In this document: in pieces, positions 26,633-34,524 of the stretch | How positions within the stretch are numbered: the first letter of the stretch is position 1 | Layout of the letters: each line of letters opens with the position of its first letter | Notes under the pieces: generated by a model | What the model was told of the DNA's origin: nothing | Databases searched by the model: none | What the model saw: only the letters and a program-made list of their open reading frames with translations | Made by a program: the position numbers and the translations under genes | Source: Fredinandcohnia humi | GTDB lineage: Bacteria; Bacillota; Bacilli; Bacillales; Bacillaceae_L | Assembly: GCF_001439915.1 (NCBI RefSeq) | Contig: NZ_LMBW01000003.1 | Coordinates: forward strand, 330,020-394,019 | Length of the DNA: 64,000 bases | Direction of reading: 5' to 3'

Positions 26633-26643
26633 CGTATTAAAGT

Positions 26644-26672
26644 AAAAAGCACACCTACACGGTGTGCTTTTT
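26644..26672 (+). terminator. Terminator of ftsEX
   Basis: AAAAAGCACACC and GGTGTGCTTTTT form a perfect stem around TACAC. It could also serve the small gene on the other strand. Confidence 0.88.
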
Positions 26673-26688
26673 CGCGCTTTGAATGAAT

Positions 26689-26802
26689 CTACCCAACATA
26701 AGTGGTTTTTGCTTTCTTTAATTTCATTCCACATTCGCAGCTTGTGCTATGTTTGAGTATTTTGATTTCCGTTTTGCAGATTGGACAGATTTGTTTTGGC
26801 AT
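26689..26802 (-). CDS. Tiny zinc-ribbon protein, 37 residues
   Basis: On the minus strand an ATG at 26,802 preceded by AAAGGGGAAG opens a 37-codon frame: MPKQICPICKTEIK, then CECGMKLKKAKTTYVG. The CPIC and CECG pairs make a plausible four-Cys zinc knuckle, and the basic tail could bind nucleic acid or protein. It ends next to the bidirectional ftsEX terminator and lies downstream of the katA terminator, so it is a separate unit. I do not recognise the family; a good ribosome site and the Cys spacing are the evidence. Confidence 0.65.
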   Translation of the reverse strand: MPKQICPICKTEIKILKHSTSCECGMKLKKAKTTYVG

Positions 26803-26840
26803 CGAAACTTCCCCTTTACCAACCTCTTTTACCATATTAT

Positions 26841-26873
26841 AAAAATAGGTATCCGCACACGCGGATACCTATT
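26841..26873 (-). terminator. Terminator of katA
   Basis: AATAGGTATCCGC and GCGGATACCTATT form a perfect 13-bp stem around ACAC, with a T-run on the minus strand. Confidence 0.85.
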
Positions 26874-26962
26874 ATATGTGAGAATAAAATGAAATGAACC
26901 TACTTATTTCTTACGTAAGCAATTAGTCGATGTTTCTTATTCTGGCGCTTCCGCATTTCTTC

Positions 26963-28423
26963 TTACTTCGCTAAAACTTCACCCAGCACCTCTAGTCCAA
27001 GGCCTTCTGCGATACGTGTTCCGTATTCTGGGTCTGCCTTGTAGAAGTGTCCGATTTGACGAAGCTTGATTTCCTCTAATTCAACAGGCTTCATGGCACC
27101 AACGATTGTATCAACAAGACGAGTGCGCTCTTCCTCACTCATTAAGCGGTAAAGGTCACCAGCTTGTGTGTAGTGATCATCAGAATCATAAGCCACACTT
27201 TCCGCAATGCCTTCCACCGGGAATGCATGCTGCTTCGCTTCTGGCTCTTCTATTGGACCGCTGAAGCTATTTGGCTCGTAATAGACGGAGCTGCCGCTAT
27301 TGTTATCAAGGCGCATTTGACCATCGCGTTGATAATTATTCACATCAACCCTCGCTCGGTTGATCGGTAGTGATTGATGGTTCGCGCCAACGCGGTAACG
27401 ATGTGCATCATGGTAAGCAAACAGGCGCCCTTGAAGCATTTTATCAGGTGATACATCGACACCAGGTACCAATGTTCCAGGTGAGAATGTCGCTTGTTCC
27501 ACCTCTGCAAAATAGTTTTCAGGGTTGCGGTCTAATACCATACGACCCACTTCGATTAGCGGATAGTCTTTTTGCGACCATATTTTTGTTACATCGAATG
27601 GATCGAAACGGTATGTATTCGCATCCTCCAATGGCATGATCTGCACGTAAAGCTTCCACTCAGGGAAATCACCTTTTTCAATCGCATTGAAGAGGTCCTC
27701 TGTGTGATAATCCGGATTTTCACCAGCTAGTTTCTCCGCCAGCTCCGGTGCTAATGCTTTCACGCCTTGCTCCGTACGGAAGTGGTACTTAATCCAAACA
27801 CCCTCACCTTCCGCATTTGTCCACTTGAATGTATGACTTCCGTAGCCGTGCATATGACGCCATGTCGCAGGAATCCCGCGGTCACCCATTAACCATGTCA
27901 CTTGGTGTAGCGATTCAGGTGAATGAGACCAGAAATCCCAAACAGCTGTTGGGTTTTTCAAGTGTGTTTGCGGATGACGCTTTTGTGTATGGATAAAATC
28001 AGGAAACTTAATTGCATCGCGGATAAAGAAGATCGGTGTGTTGTTACCAACGATGTCGTAATTTCCTTCTTCCGTATAAAATTTAACCGAGAAACCACGT
28101 GGGTCACGAACTGTATCAGCAGATCCACTTTCCCCAGCAACCGTTGAAAAACGGATGAATAGAGGAGTACGCTTGCCAACTCCGTTGAAAAGTTTTGCTC
28201 TCGTATATGTTGAAATATCATTTGTTACTTCGAAATAACCGTGCGCACCGCCACCTTTCGCGTGAACAACACGTTCAGGAACACGTTCTCTGTTAAAATG
28301 TGCTAATTTTTCTAGGAGGTGTACGTCCTGGATTAGTACCGGTCCTCTTGAACCAGCTGTGATTGAGTTTTGGTTGTCCCCTACTGGAGCTCCCCAGCTT
28401 GTCGTTAGATTGTTGTTACTCAA
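26963..28423 (-). CDS. katA: Haem catalase KatA
   Basis: KatA is a cytoplasmic mono-functional haem catalase that breaks hydrogen peroxide into water and oxygen. The 486 residues fit small-subunit catalases. Visible key sites are the distal His in [14 protein letters not shown] (about 55), the distal Asn in [11 protein letters not shown] (about 128), and the haem-ligand Tyr in [14 protein letters not shown] (about 338). TTG 28423 is the start, preceded by AAGAGGTGATC. A perfect PerR operator lies 80 bases upstream, so induction by peroxide through PerR is expected. A 5'-truncated second catalase begins on the other side of that operator, facing away. Confidence 0.97.
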   Translation of the reverse strand: MSNNNLTTSWGAPVGDNQNSITAGSRGPVLIQDVHLLEKLAHFNRERVPERVVHAKGGGAHGYFEVTNDISTYTRAKLFNGVGKRTPLFIRFSTVAGESGSADTVRDPRGFSVKFYTEEGNYDIVGNNTPIFFIRDAIKFPDFIHTQKRHPQTHLKNPTAVWDFWSHSPESLHQVTWLMGDRGIPATWRHMHGYGSHTFKWTNAEGEGVWIKYHFRTEQGVKALAPELAEKLAGENPDYHTEDLFNAIEKGDFPEWKLYVQIMPLEDANTYRFDPFDVTKIWSQKDYPLIEVGRMVLDRNPENYFAEVEQATFSPGTLVPGVDVSPDKMLQGRLFAYHDAHRYRVGANHQSLPINRARVDVNNYQRDGQMRLDNNSGSSVYYEPNSFSGPIEEPEAKQHAFPVEGIAESVAYDSDDHYTQAGDLYRLMSEEERTRLVDTIVGAMKPVELEEIKLRQIGHFYKADPEYGTRIAEGLGLEVLGEVLAK

Positions 28424-28501
28424 CTAGATCACCTCTTGTAAGTAGTTATTTTTGAATATATCTATTATGATAACACCTACAAAATAAAAATCAATATCTT
28501 T

Positions 28502-28516
28502 TTATAATCATTATAA
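28502..28516. promoter_or_regulatory. PerR box
   Basis: TTATAATCATTATAA is a perfect match to the 7-1-7 PerR consensus. On the minus strand it lies just upstream of TTGATT (-35) and TATCAT (-10, 16-base spacer) of katA. It also faces the catalase remnant at 28,574. Confidence 0.85.
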
Positions 28517-28573
28517 AGTAGGGAAAAATAGATTATAAGTTATAACCTATACCCCGTACGGAATAACAATAAT

Positions 28574-29425
28574 TTGCTTGCGAAAATAAATCAACATCCA
28601 CTCGATGACAAAAAGCTTTGGCCAACAGATACGCTTCCGTTTTTGAAGGTCGGTAAAATGGTGTTAAACAAGAATCCCGAGAATTATTTTAATGAAGTCG
28701 AGCAGTCCGCGTTTGGAACCGGTGTGCTCGTGGATGGGCTTGATTTTTCCGATGATAAAATGCTCCAGGGGAGAACGTTCTCTTATTCAGATACGCAGCG
28801 CCATCGTGTTGGAACGAACTATTTGCAGCTGCCGATTAAGGCACCGAAAAAGCGCGTTGCTACCAATCAGCGCGGTGGAATGATGTCCTATTTTGCCGAT
28901 GTTCCGACGAGTGGCAATCCACATATCAATTACGAACCGTCCACGATTGGCGGATTGAAGGAAGCGAAGCAGGAGGGCAAGATTCACGAACCACATTATA
29001 ACGATAGGCTCGTTCGTGAAAAAATTGACCGCCCGAATGATTTTGGACAGGCAGGCGAGACGTATCGTAGCTTTTCGGATGCTGAAAGGGAAGAACTAAT
29101 TAGCAATCTAGTCGATAACTTAAAGGTTTGCCGACCAGAAATCCAAAACAAAATGTTGGAGTACTTCACAAATGCAGACGAGGATTACGGAAGACGTGTA
29201 AGAGAGGGTCTAGCGATGGCGATGGATACTTCAGACACAAGCTCAGCTGCAGCCGCAGAAGCGGTGGTGAAATCCAAAAACATGGGTCAAAAAACGGATG
29301 GGTATAAAAATAAAGCATCGGTTTCGAATGAAATCGATGCTTTTATAATGTTGAAATTGGCTAGAAGCCATAGAACTGAAATAAAAACCATATGCGCCAT
29401 GCTAAAGCTCATAGAAATGAAATAA
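28574..29425 (+). pseudogene. 5'-truncated second catalase gene
   Basis: The frame encodes only the C-terminal half of a catalase: [20 protein letters not shown] matches the region around residue 285 of KatA, and [14 protein letters not shown] carries the haem Tyr. The distal His and Asn region is absent, and the upstream DNA is the katA control region instead. It is clearly a different paralogue from katA (for example [14 protein letters not shown]). At the 3' end the frame has lost its proper stop: it runs through its own terminator (29,312-29,346) and into a repeat array, ending [11 protein letters not shown] and so on. Deletion of the 5' half is the simplest explanation. Confidence 0.85.
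29312..29346 (+). terminator. Former terminator of the truncated catalase
   Basis: AAAGCATCGGTTTC and GAAATCGATGCTTT form a stem around GAAT, followed by TAT. The open frame now reads across it. Confidence 0.75.
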
Positions 29426-29460
29426 AAGCCATAGACAGTGGGCTAACGACCATAGAGGTA
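29369..29460. repeat. 20-21-bp phased array, CATAG unit, five copies
   Basis: CCATAG-like cores have CATA(G/T) at 29369, 29389, 29410, 29430 and 29451, in steps of 20, 21, 20 and 21. Two ACTGTTTT copies 20 bases apart (29,478 and 29,498) continue the phase with a new core. Confidence 0.8.
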
Positions 29461-29540
29461 ATTCGTTAATCCCGGACACTGTTTTTAACGAAAAAATACT
29501 GTTTTAAGCACAACAAAAACGGGGACCAAGTCCATCCATC

Positions 29541-29969
29541 CTACAAATCCTTCACAAACGCATAGCTTTTCCGTTCATACCCCATTTTTTCCTCATAAAA
29601 ACGGTGTGCGTCCACTCGCTGCAGTCCAGACGTCAACGCCACCTTCCCGCACCCCAATTCCCGAGCAAGCTCATGTATATAGGAAAGAAGCGCTTCACCA
29701 TAGCCTTTTGAGCGATTCGCCTCGTCTGTCACTAAATCATACACATACATATTCTTACCGTAATAAAGATTGAGCTGCTGCGCAACGCCTGTAACCGCCG
29801 CAACCTTTCCCTCATCAATTAATACAAACAATCGATAACCCTGAGGCTGCATCTCAGTCACTAATGACACAAATTCTTCAGGATCCAAATGTGTCCGTAA
29901 TTGGTTCACGACCGGAAATGCCATTTTCCACTCATCCCCCGTCCTTAACTCACGAATTTCATATGCCAA
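29541..29969 (-). CDS. GNAT-family N-acetyltransferase
   Basis: The 142-residue product is a single GNAT domain that would transfer an acetyl group from acetyl-CoA to an amine; the substrate is unknown. The fold is seen in [10 protein letters not shown] at the start, [23 protein letters not shown] with the acetyl-CoA pyrophosphate loop (R/Q-x-x-G-x-G/A type: RSKGYG), and [20 protein letters not shown] near the end. TTG 29969 is preferred because GAGGAG lies 8 bases upstream; GTG 29978 abuts that site. It faces the catalase remnant and is monocistronic. Confidence 0.88.
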   Translation of the reverse strand: MAYEIRELRTGDEWKMAFPVVNQLRTHLDPEEFVSLVTEMQPQGYRLFVLIDEGKVAAVTGVAQQLNLYYGKNMYVYDLVTDEANRSKGYGEALLSYIHELARELGCGKVALTSGLQRVDAHRFYEEKMGYERKSYAFVKDL

Positions 29970-30348
29970 CTCAACCACTCCTCAAAAAAGATTTTCTCTA
30001 TCATACTGCGGAAGTCCAACAGTTACTACATTTTTCTTTACTTCATTCTAAAAAAGCTTTTATAATAGAAAAGGAACGAAATTTTTTACCAATTACACAT
30101 TGAGGCAGCGCCTTATTTTTGTCATAAAGTGTACAAGCATTACATATTTTTATACAAAGGCATCGCACTAACGCATGTGTGGTGCCTTTTCTGAGCAACC
30201 CACTCAAATAGTCCATAAGGTCCGAGCCCTTTTTTAAATGCGACTTTTCGACTATCATACGTGAGTGAAGGGATGAATAAGAACATAAAAGCTACAAAAA
30301 TTAACGGTATGCATTTGTATTTGTAATCGTTACGGAGGAGGAACATAG
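29970..30348. other. Intergenic region, GNAT to ctpB
   Basis: No gene was found. AAAGGCATCGCAC and GTGTGGTGCCTTT (30,156-30,189) form an imperfect hairpin not placed to end either neighbour. The ctpB and GNAT promoters diverge from here. Confidence 0.5.
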
Positions 30349-31791
30349 GTGAGTCGTAAAGTTGTCGCATTATACATGGTACTATCCTTACTATTAGGGG
30401 CGAGCGCTACATTTTTGGCGGTGCAGTTGCTTGATAAAAACGAACAACCCCTTGTTCAGCAGCCAGGCCAAAACAAAGGCACTGCAAAAGAAGACACAGA
30501 CAATTTATCTAAAATAGGTCAAGCGTACAACATGATTTTATCAAGTTATGTTGAAAAGGTTGACGAAAAAAAATTAATTGAGGGCGCCATTCAGGGGATG
30601 GTCAGCACGCTGAATGACCCATATTCTGCATATATGGATGAAGAAACCGCTGCCCAGTTCAATGAATCACTGGAATCATCCTTTGAAGGAATTGGCGCAG
30701 AGGTAAGCATGATGGAGGGCAAGGTGACAATTGTCGCTCCATTCAAGGATTCACCAGCTGAAAAATCCGGCCTCAAGCCAAATGATCAAATCCTTAAAAT
30801 TGATGGCGAAAGCATCGAGGGTCTTGATCTGTATGAGGCGGTTTTAAAAATCCGCGGTGAAAAAGGATCTGTTGTTATGTTGCAGGTGATGAGACCAGGT
30901 GTAACGGATTTGATGGATGTCAAGGTTACCCGTGACACGATTCCGATTGAGACAGTCTACACAGACTTAAAGGAATACAACAATAAAAAACTCGGAGTTA
31001 TTGAAATTACTTCTTTCGCTAATGACACAGCAGAGGATTTCGTTGTCGGATTAAATGATCTTGAGGACAAGGGTATTGAAGGCCTCATCATTGATGTTCG
31101 TGGAAATCCAGGCGGACTTCTCGAAAGTGTGGAGGAAATTTTAAAACAGCTTGTTACAAAAGATCAGCCATATGTTCAAATTGAAAACAGAGACGGCGAA
31201 AAGCAGCGCTTCTTCTCCACTCTTGAAAAACCAAAGGACTATCCAATCGTTGTGTTAACGAACCAAGGCAGTGCTTCTGCATCTGAGATTTTAGCGGGTG
31301 CGTTAAAAGAAGCTGGCGGTTATGACATCGTCGGTGAAAAAACATTTGGTAAGGGAACTGTTCAACAAGCACGCGATATGGGGGACGGAAGCAACCTTAA
31401 ATTAACAATGTTCAAATGGTTGACTCCGGATGGTAACTGGATTCACCAAAAGGGAATCGAGCCAACTGTGGAAGCGAAACAGCCAGAATACTTCTACGCG
31501 AATCCAATCCAGTTCGAGTCAGAGCTTACGCAAAACATGAACTCTGAAAAAATCAAAAATGCACAAATCATGCTGAATGGATTAGGATTCGACCCAGGTC
31601 GTGAGGACGGCTACTTTAGTGGAGAAACCGTCGTTGCCGTAACAGCCTTCCAAAAGGCAAATAAATTAGAAGAAACCGGCACCATCAACGAAAAAACAGC
31701 CGGCGCCCTCGAAGCAAAAGTCATCGAATCCATCCGTGACCAACAGAACGACCAACAGCTCAAAAAAGCAATGGAAGTTTTGTTTAAATAA
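30349..31791 (+). CDS. ctpB: Carboxy-terminal processing protease CtpB
   Basis: CtpB is a secreted, membrane-tethered S41 serine protease; in B. subtilis it cleaves SpoIVFA during the sigma-K checkpoint of sporulation. The 480 residues match that protein exactly in length. It has an N-terminal membrane anchor (about 5-25), a PDZ domain (about 100-185), the catalytic core with Ser in GSASASEI (about 309) and Lys in GEKTFGKGTVQ (about 334), and a C-terminal peptidoglycan-binding domain (about 390-460). GTG 30349 follows GGAGGAGG. Gene order with minJ is as in B. subtilis. Confidence 0.95.
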   Translation: MSRKVVALYMVLSLLLGASATFLAVQLLDKNEQPLVQQPGQNKGTAKEDTDNLSKIGQAYNMILSSYVEKVDEKKLIEGAIQGMVSTLNDPYSAYMDEETAAQFNESLESSFEGIGAEVSMMEGKVTIVAPFKDSPAEKSGLKPNDQILKIDGESIEGLDLYEAVLKIRGEKGSVVMLQVMRPGVTDLMDVKVTRDTIPIETVYTDLKEYNNKKLGVIEITSFANDTAEDFVVGLNDLEDKGIEGLIIDVRGNPGGLLESVEEILKQLVTKDQPYVQIENRDGEKQRFFSTLEKPKDYPIVVLTNQGSASASEILAGALKEAGGYDIVGEKTFGKGTVQQARDMGDGSNLKLTMFKWLTPDGNWIHQKGIEPTVEAKQPEYFYANPIQFESELTQNMNSEKIKNAQIMLNGLGFDPGREDGYFSGETVVAVTAFQKANKLEETGTINEKTAGALEAKVIESIRDQQNDQQLKKAMEVLFK

Positions 31792-31801
31792 GATCTAGAT
31801 G

Positions 31802-31832
31802 CACCCACTCCTTAGCGGAGGGGTGTTTTTTT
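31802..31832 (+). terminator. Terminator of ctpB
   Basis: CACCCACTCC and GGAGGGGTG form a stem around TTAGC, with TTTTTTT after. Confidence 0.82.
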
Positions 31833-31856
31833 CGTACCACCAACGATAAAAAGTGA

Positions 31857-31975
31857 ATATATCGGTCCAAGTGGACAAGATTTCGACCCGACTTGGCCAG
31901 ATATCGCCCCGAATTATGAATATATCGATCCAAGAATAAAATATATCGCCCCAAATTTGCAATATATCGGTCGAA
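31857..31975. repeat. 21-bp phased array, ATATATCGxxCCAA unit, six copies
   Basis: The TCG of each core falls at 31862, 31883, 31904, 31925, 31946 and 31967, exactly 21 bases apart. The core is unrelated to the AGGGCACAATT arrays, but the spacing is identical. It lies between the ctpB terminator and minJ. Confidence 0.88.
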
Positions 31976-32120
31976 GCCAAAAGTAGAGTCCCAAACCCCT
32001 CACATCCTTTTTCCATAAAAATCAACGTATGCTTTGTGTCAAGTATTTGGTACAATAAAAGTTAGTAAATCGAACGTAAAATTTTTACATATAAAATCAA
32101 ATCCATAGGTGGTGAAAAGA

Positions 32121-33314
32121 TTGATTGAGACATGGTTACTTGAATTTGCAAAAGGGATTGGACGATTCTTTCTACATCCATTGTTTTATTTTTTCGTGGG
32201 ATACTGCGTGCTCTTGGGCTACTTCCGCGTCAAACGTGAGCGGCGCGCCTTTCATATCAGAGTGGAAGACGGATTTTTCGACTTGAGATCACTCCTTCCA
32301 GGAGGCTGGCTTGCGGGACTGCTCATATCCATCGTAACCATTGCAGCTGGAGTTGTAATCCCATTCGGCAGCATCGTGCTAATCGCGATTGTCACATTAT
32401 TACTCAGTTTGCCGGTCAAAACACGCTTACTTTCTCCTGCATACATCTTAGGAGTATCATTTTTCGGAATTATTTTACTCTCAAATCTATCAGTTGAAAA
32501 TAAATTTATTACTAGATTGCTAGATGATCTGGGCAACACAAGCCTAGCATCGATTGCCATTTTACTAGGCGCGCTATTATTAGCGGAAGGAATTCTGATT
32601 CTAAAAAAAGGTCATTTCGGCACGTCGCCAGATCTTTTAAAAGGCAAACGCGGTCTTCCGGTTGGTGCCCATATTTCGCAAAGACTATGGCTCGCACCTG
32701 TATTTTTACTAATACCAGGTGAAGCTCTCACTACACATTATGAATGGTGGCCAGTATTCACTGTGTCCGGACAAGCGTATTCATTGATTTTAGTACCATT
32801 TGGAATCGGTTTTTATCATAAAGTAAAAAGCATGCTTCCGACTCAAAGTATTCCGGTCGTTGGAAAACGCGTGATCTTTTTAGGAATCGTAATCACAGCC
32901 CTAGCAGTCGCAAGCATTTGGTTTCCAGTTACAGCAATTATCGCAGCATCCTTTGCATTAGCAGGACGTGAACTCATTTATCTGCAGCACTATTTCATGG
33001 ACGAATCGAAACCATCGATATTTTCACAACGAAACCAAGGCCTGCTCGTTCTCGGGATTATCCCACAATCGCCTGCCGAAAAAATGCAAATCAAAATCGG
33101 CGAAACGATTGCAAGGGTCAACGGCATTCAAGTGAAAACTGTTCAAGAATTTTATATGGCCCTTCAAAAAAATCGTGCATTATGTAAGCTTGATGTATTA
33201 GACATAAACGGCGAGGTCAGATACGTCCAGCGAGCCCTATACGAAGGCGAGCACCACGAACTTGGCATCCTTTTTGTAAACGAAGGTAAGGGATGGAAGG
33301 GTAAAGCAGTGTAA
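32121..33314 (+). CDS. minJ: Division-site protein MinJ
   Basis: MinJ bridges DivIVA and MinD and so restricts division to midcell. The product has several membrane helices over residues 15-300 and a C-terminal PDZ domain (GLLVLGIIPQSPAEKMQIKI, about 310-385). Starting at TTG 32121, with GGTGG 8 bases upstream, it has 397 residues, the same as B. subtilis MinJ; an earlier GTG at 32109 lies inside the ribosome site. Its position after ctpB is conserved. Confidence 0.92.
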   Translation: MIETWLLEFAKGIGRFFLHPLFYFFVGYCVLLGYFRVKRERRAFHIRVEDGFFDLRSLLPGGWLAGLLISIVTIAAGVVIPFGSIVLIAIVTLLLSLPVKTRLLSPAYILGVSFFGIILLSNLSVENKFITRLLDDLGNTSLASIAILLGALLLAEGILILKKGHFGTSPDLLKGKRGLPVGAHISQRLWLAPVFLLIPGEALTTHYEWWPVFTVSGQAYSLILVPFGIGFYHKVKSMLPTQSIPVVGKRVIFLGIVITALAVASIWFPVTAIIAASFALAGRELIYLQHYFMDESKPSIFSQRNQGLLVLGIIPQSPAEKMQIKIGETIARVNGIQVKTVQEFYMALQKNRALCKLDVLDINGEVRYVQRALYEGEHHELGILFVNEGKGWKGKAV

Positions 33315-33328
33315 CAATGTAATTTTTC

Positions 33329-33412
33329 AAAATTAATCGGAATCTGTTCATAATTCGCCGGAATGAAATTCATAATTTACTGGAATGGATCTCATAACTT
33401 TCTGAAAAAGTA
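33329..33412. repeat. 21-bp phased array, CATAATTxxxCGGAAT unit, about four copies
   Basis: The GGAAT of the core lies at 33339, 33360 and 33382, with a degenerate TGAAA at 33403 (steps 21, 22, 21). Each is preceded by ATAATT-like bases. The same core occurs twice after nikE at 39,556. Confidence 0.78.
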
Positions 33413-33434
33413 TTGAATCAAAAAATATTTACTA

Positions 33435-33468
33435 AAAAGAGAAACGGCTTATGACGTTTCTCTTTTGT
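33435..33468 (+). terminator. Terminator downstream of minJ
   Basis: AAAAGAGAAACG and CGTTTCTCTTTT form a perfect stem around an 8-base loop. It lies after the repeat array, so the array is transcribed with minJ. Confidence 0.85.
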
Positions 33469-33643
33469 TAAGGAGAAAAATACTTTCTCATTTTACTTAT
33501 ACTTTCCTTACCATTTATTACAAAGTTTGTTCAAGCAATCCTAACCTTCACTTGCCGTGCTTGAATTCAGTTTAGCATCTAGTAAAATAGAATGAGCACA
33601 TAGAAAGCGAAGGCCCTATCTTATCAAATATTAAGGCGTTGGT

Positions 33644-33835
33644 TTATATCTTCTGCAATTCTTTGTAAACTGTTTCTCCTCTATGGACAAGTGTGACGTG
33701 TGCTCCGTTGCGATATAGATTATTGCTGCTTCGATAGCAGAGTTTTTTCCTCCCACTACGGTTACATCTTGCCCATAAAAGGAGTGTCCCACTTTATAAT
33801 AATGCATCACTTTTGGTAAATTACCACCTTCGATA
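33644..33835 (-). pseudogene. Fragment of ypdA-type FAD/NAD oxidoreductase
   Basis: On the minus strand the fragment reads EGGNLPKVMHYYKVGHSFYG, then QDVTVVGGKNSAIEAA, and, after a one-base frameshift, NLYRNGAHVTLVHRGETVYKELQKI and a stop. GGKNSAxEAA is the NAD(P)-binding motif of YpdA, the bacilliredoxin reductase of the bacillithiol system. Both ends of the roughly 325-residue protein are missing. This is a dead fragment. The rest of the gap up to nikR (33,836-34,043) is AT-rich; I could not identify a NikR operator there. Confidence 0.7.
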
Positions 33836-34043
33836 AATGAAATTATAAAATAACTATTTATATTAATTTCTTTTATCTAAACTGTTCATAAAGGTTGAAT
33901 AATTACGGGTAGGATATTAATATATATACACTGATTGGCTGAAACCTTCTTTCAATTTGTGTAATCGTGTTACGAATGTCAAAAAACGTGTCACCTACTC
34001 TCGAAATAAGGGAGTAATACAATTAAAAATTTAGGAGGAAATA

Positions 34044-34463
34044 ATGGAAGATTCAATGTTAAAAAGATTTGGGATCTCTATGGAGGGGCATTTACTTCGA
34101 AAGTTCGACAATATGGTTAAGCAAAAAGGGTATGAAAATCGTTCTGAAGCGTTTCGAGATCTTGTCCGTGATGCGCTAATCCAACACTCATGGGAAAAGG
34201 ATGATCAAATTGTTGCAGGAAGTATTCTACTATTTTATGACCACCACAAAAGAAATTTATTAGAAGAACTGACAAAAGCCCAACATGAAATGCATGATAA
34301 TATTATGTCCACTACACATTTTCATCTGGATCATAATAATTGTCTTGAGCTCATTATCGTCAAGGGCAAAGCAAAGGACATCCAGCAACTTAGTAACAAA
34401 CTAACTAGTTTAAAGGGTGTTCAGTATGGAAAGTTTACAGTCGCACCGATTGAAAACATATAG
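34044..34463 (+). CDS. nikR: Nickel-responsive repressor NikR
   Basis: NikR is a ribbon-helix-helix repressor that binds Ni(II) and shuts off nickel import. The 139-residue protein has the RHH DNA-binding part at the start (RFGISMEGHLLRKFDNMV, then NRSEAFRDLVRDAL) and an ACT-like metal domain. The metal-site pattern HFHLDHNNCLE supplies His, His and Cys, with another His upstream (about 78-80, HEMH), as in Escherichia coli NikR. ATG 34044 has AGGAGG 5 bases before it; ATG 34056 is possible. It heads the nik operon, as expected for an autoregulated repressor. Confidence 0.94.
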   Translation: MEDSMLKRFGISMEGHLLRKFDNMVKQKGYENRSEAFRDLVRDALIQHSWEKDDQIVAGSILLFYDHHKRNLLEELTKAQHEMHDNIMSTTHFHLDHNNCLELIIVKGKAKDIQQLSNKLTSLKGVQYGKFTVAPIENI

Positions 34464-34524
34464 AGGTCATCCTTACATATGGAAGAAAGCTTTTGGATGC
34501 AAGATTAATAAATGAGGTGAAAAT

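Noticed and set aside
26395-26640. 81-codon frame across the palindromic element
   Set aside because: It lies fully in the mirror-symmetric repeat, with Arg/Ser/Cys-rich content and no ribosome site.
26387-26641. Target-site duplication around the palindromic element after ftsX
   Set aside because: The flanking bases do not match at any length of 2-10.
30156-30190. Hairpin as terminator of a gene
   Set aside because: No gene reads into it in the right direction and the T-run is weak.
33836-34043. NikR operator upstream of nikR
   Set aside because: No GTATGA-type palindrome or other clear dyad was found at a promoter; the region only has loose GTGTTAC-like words.
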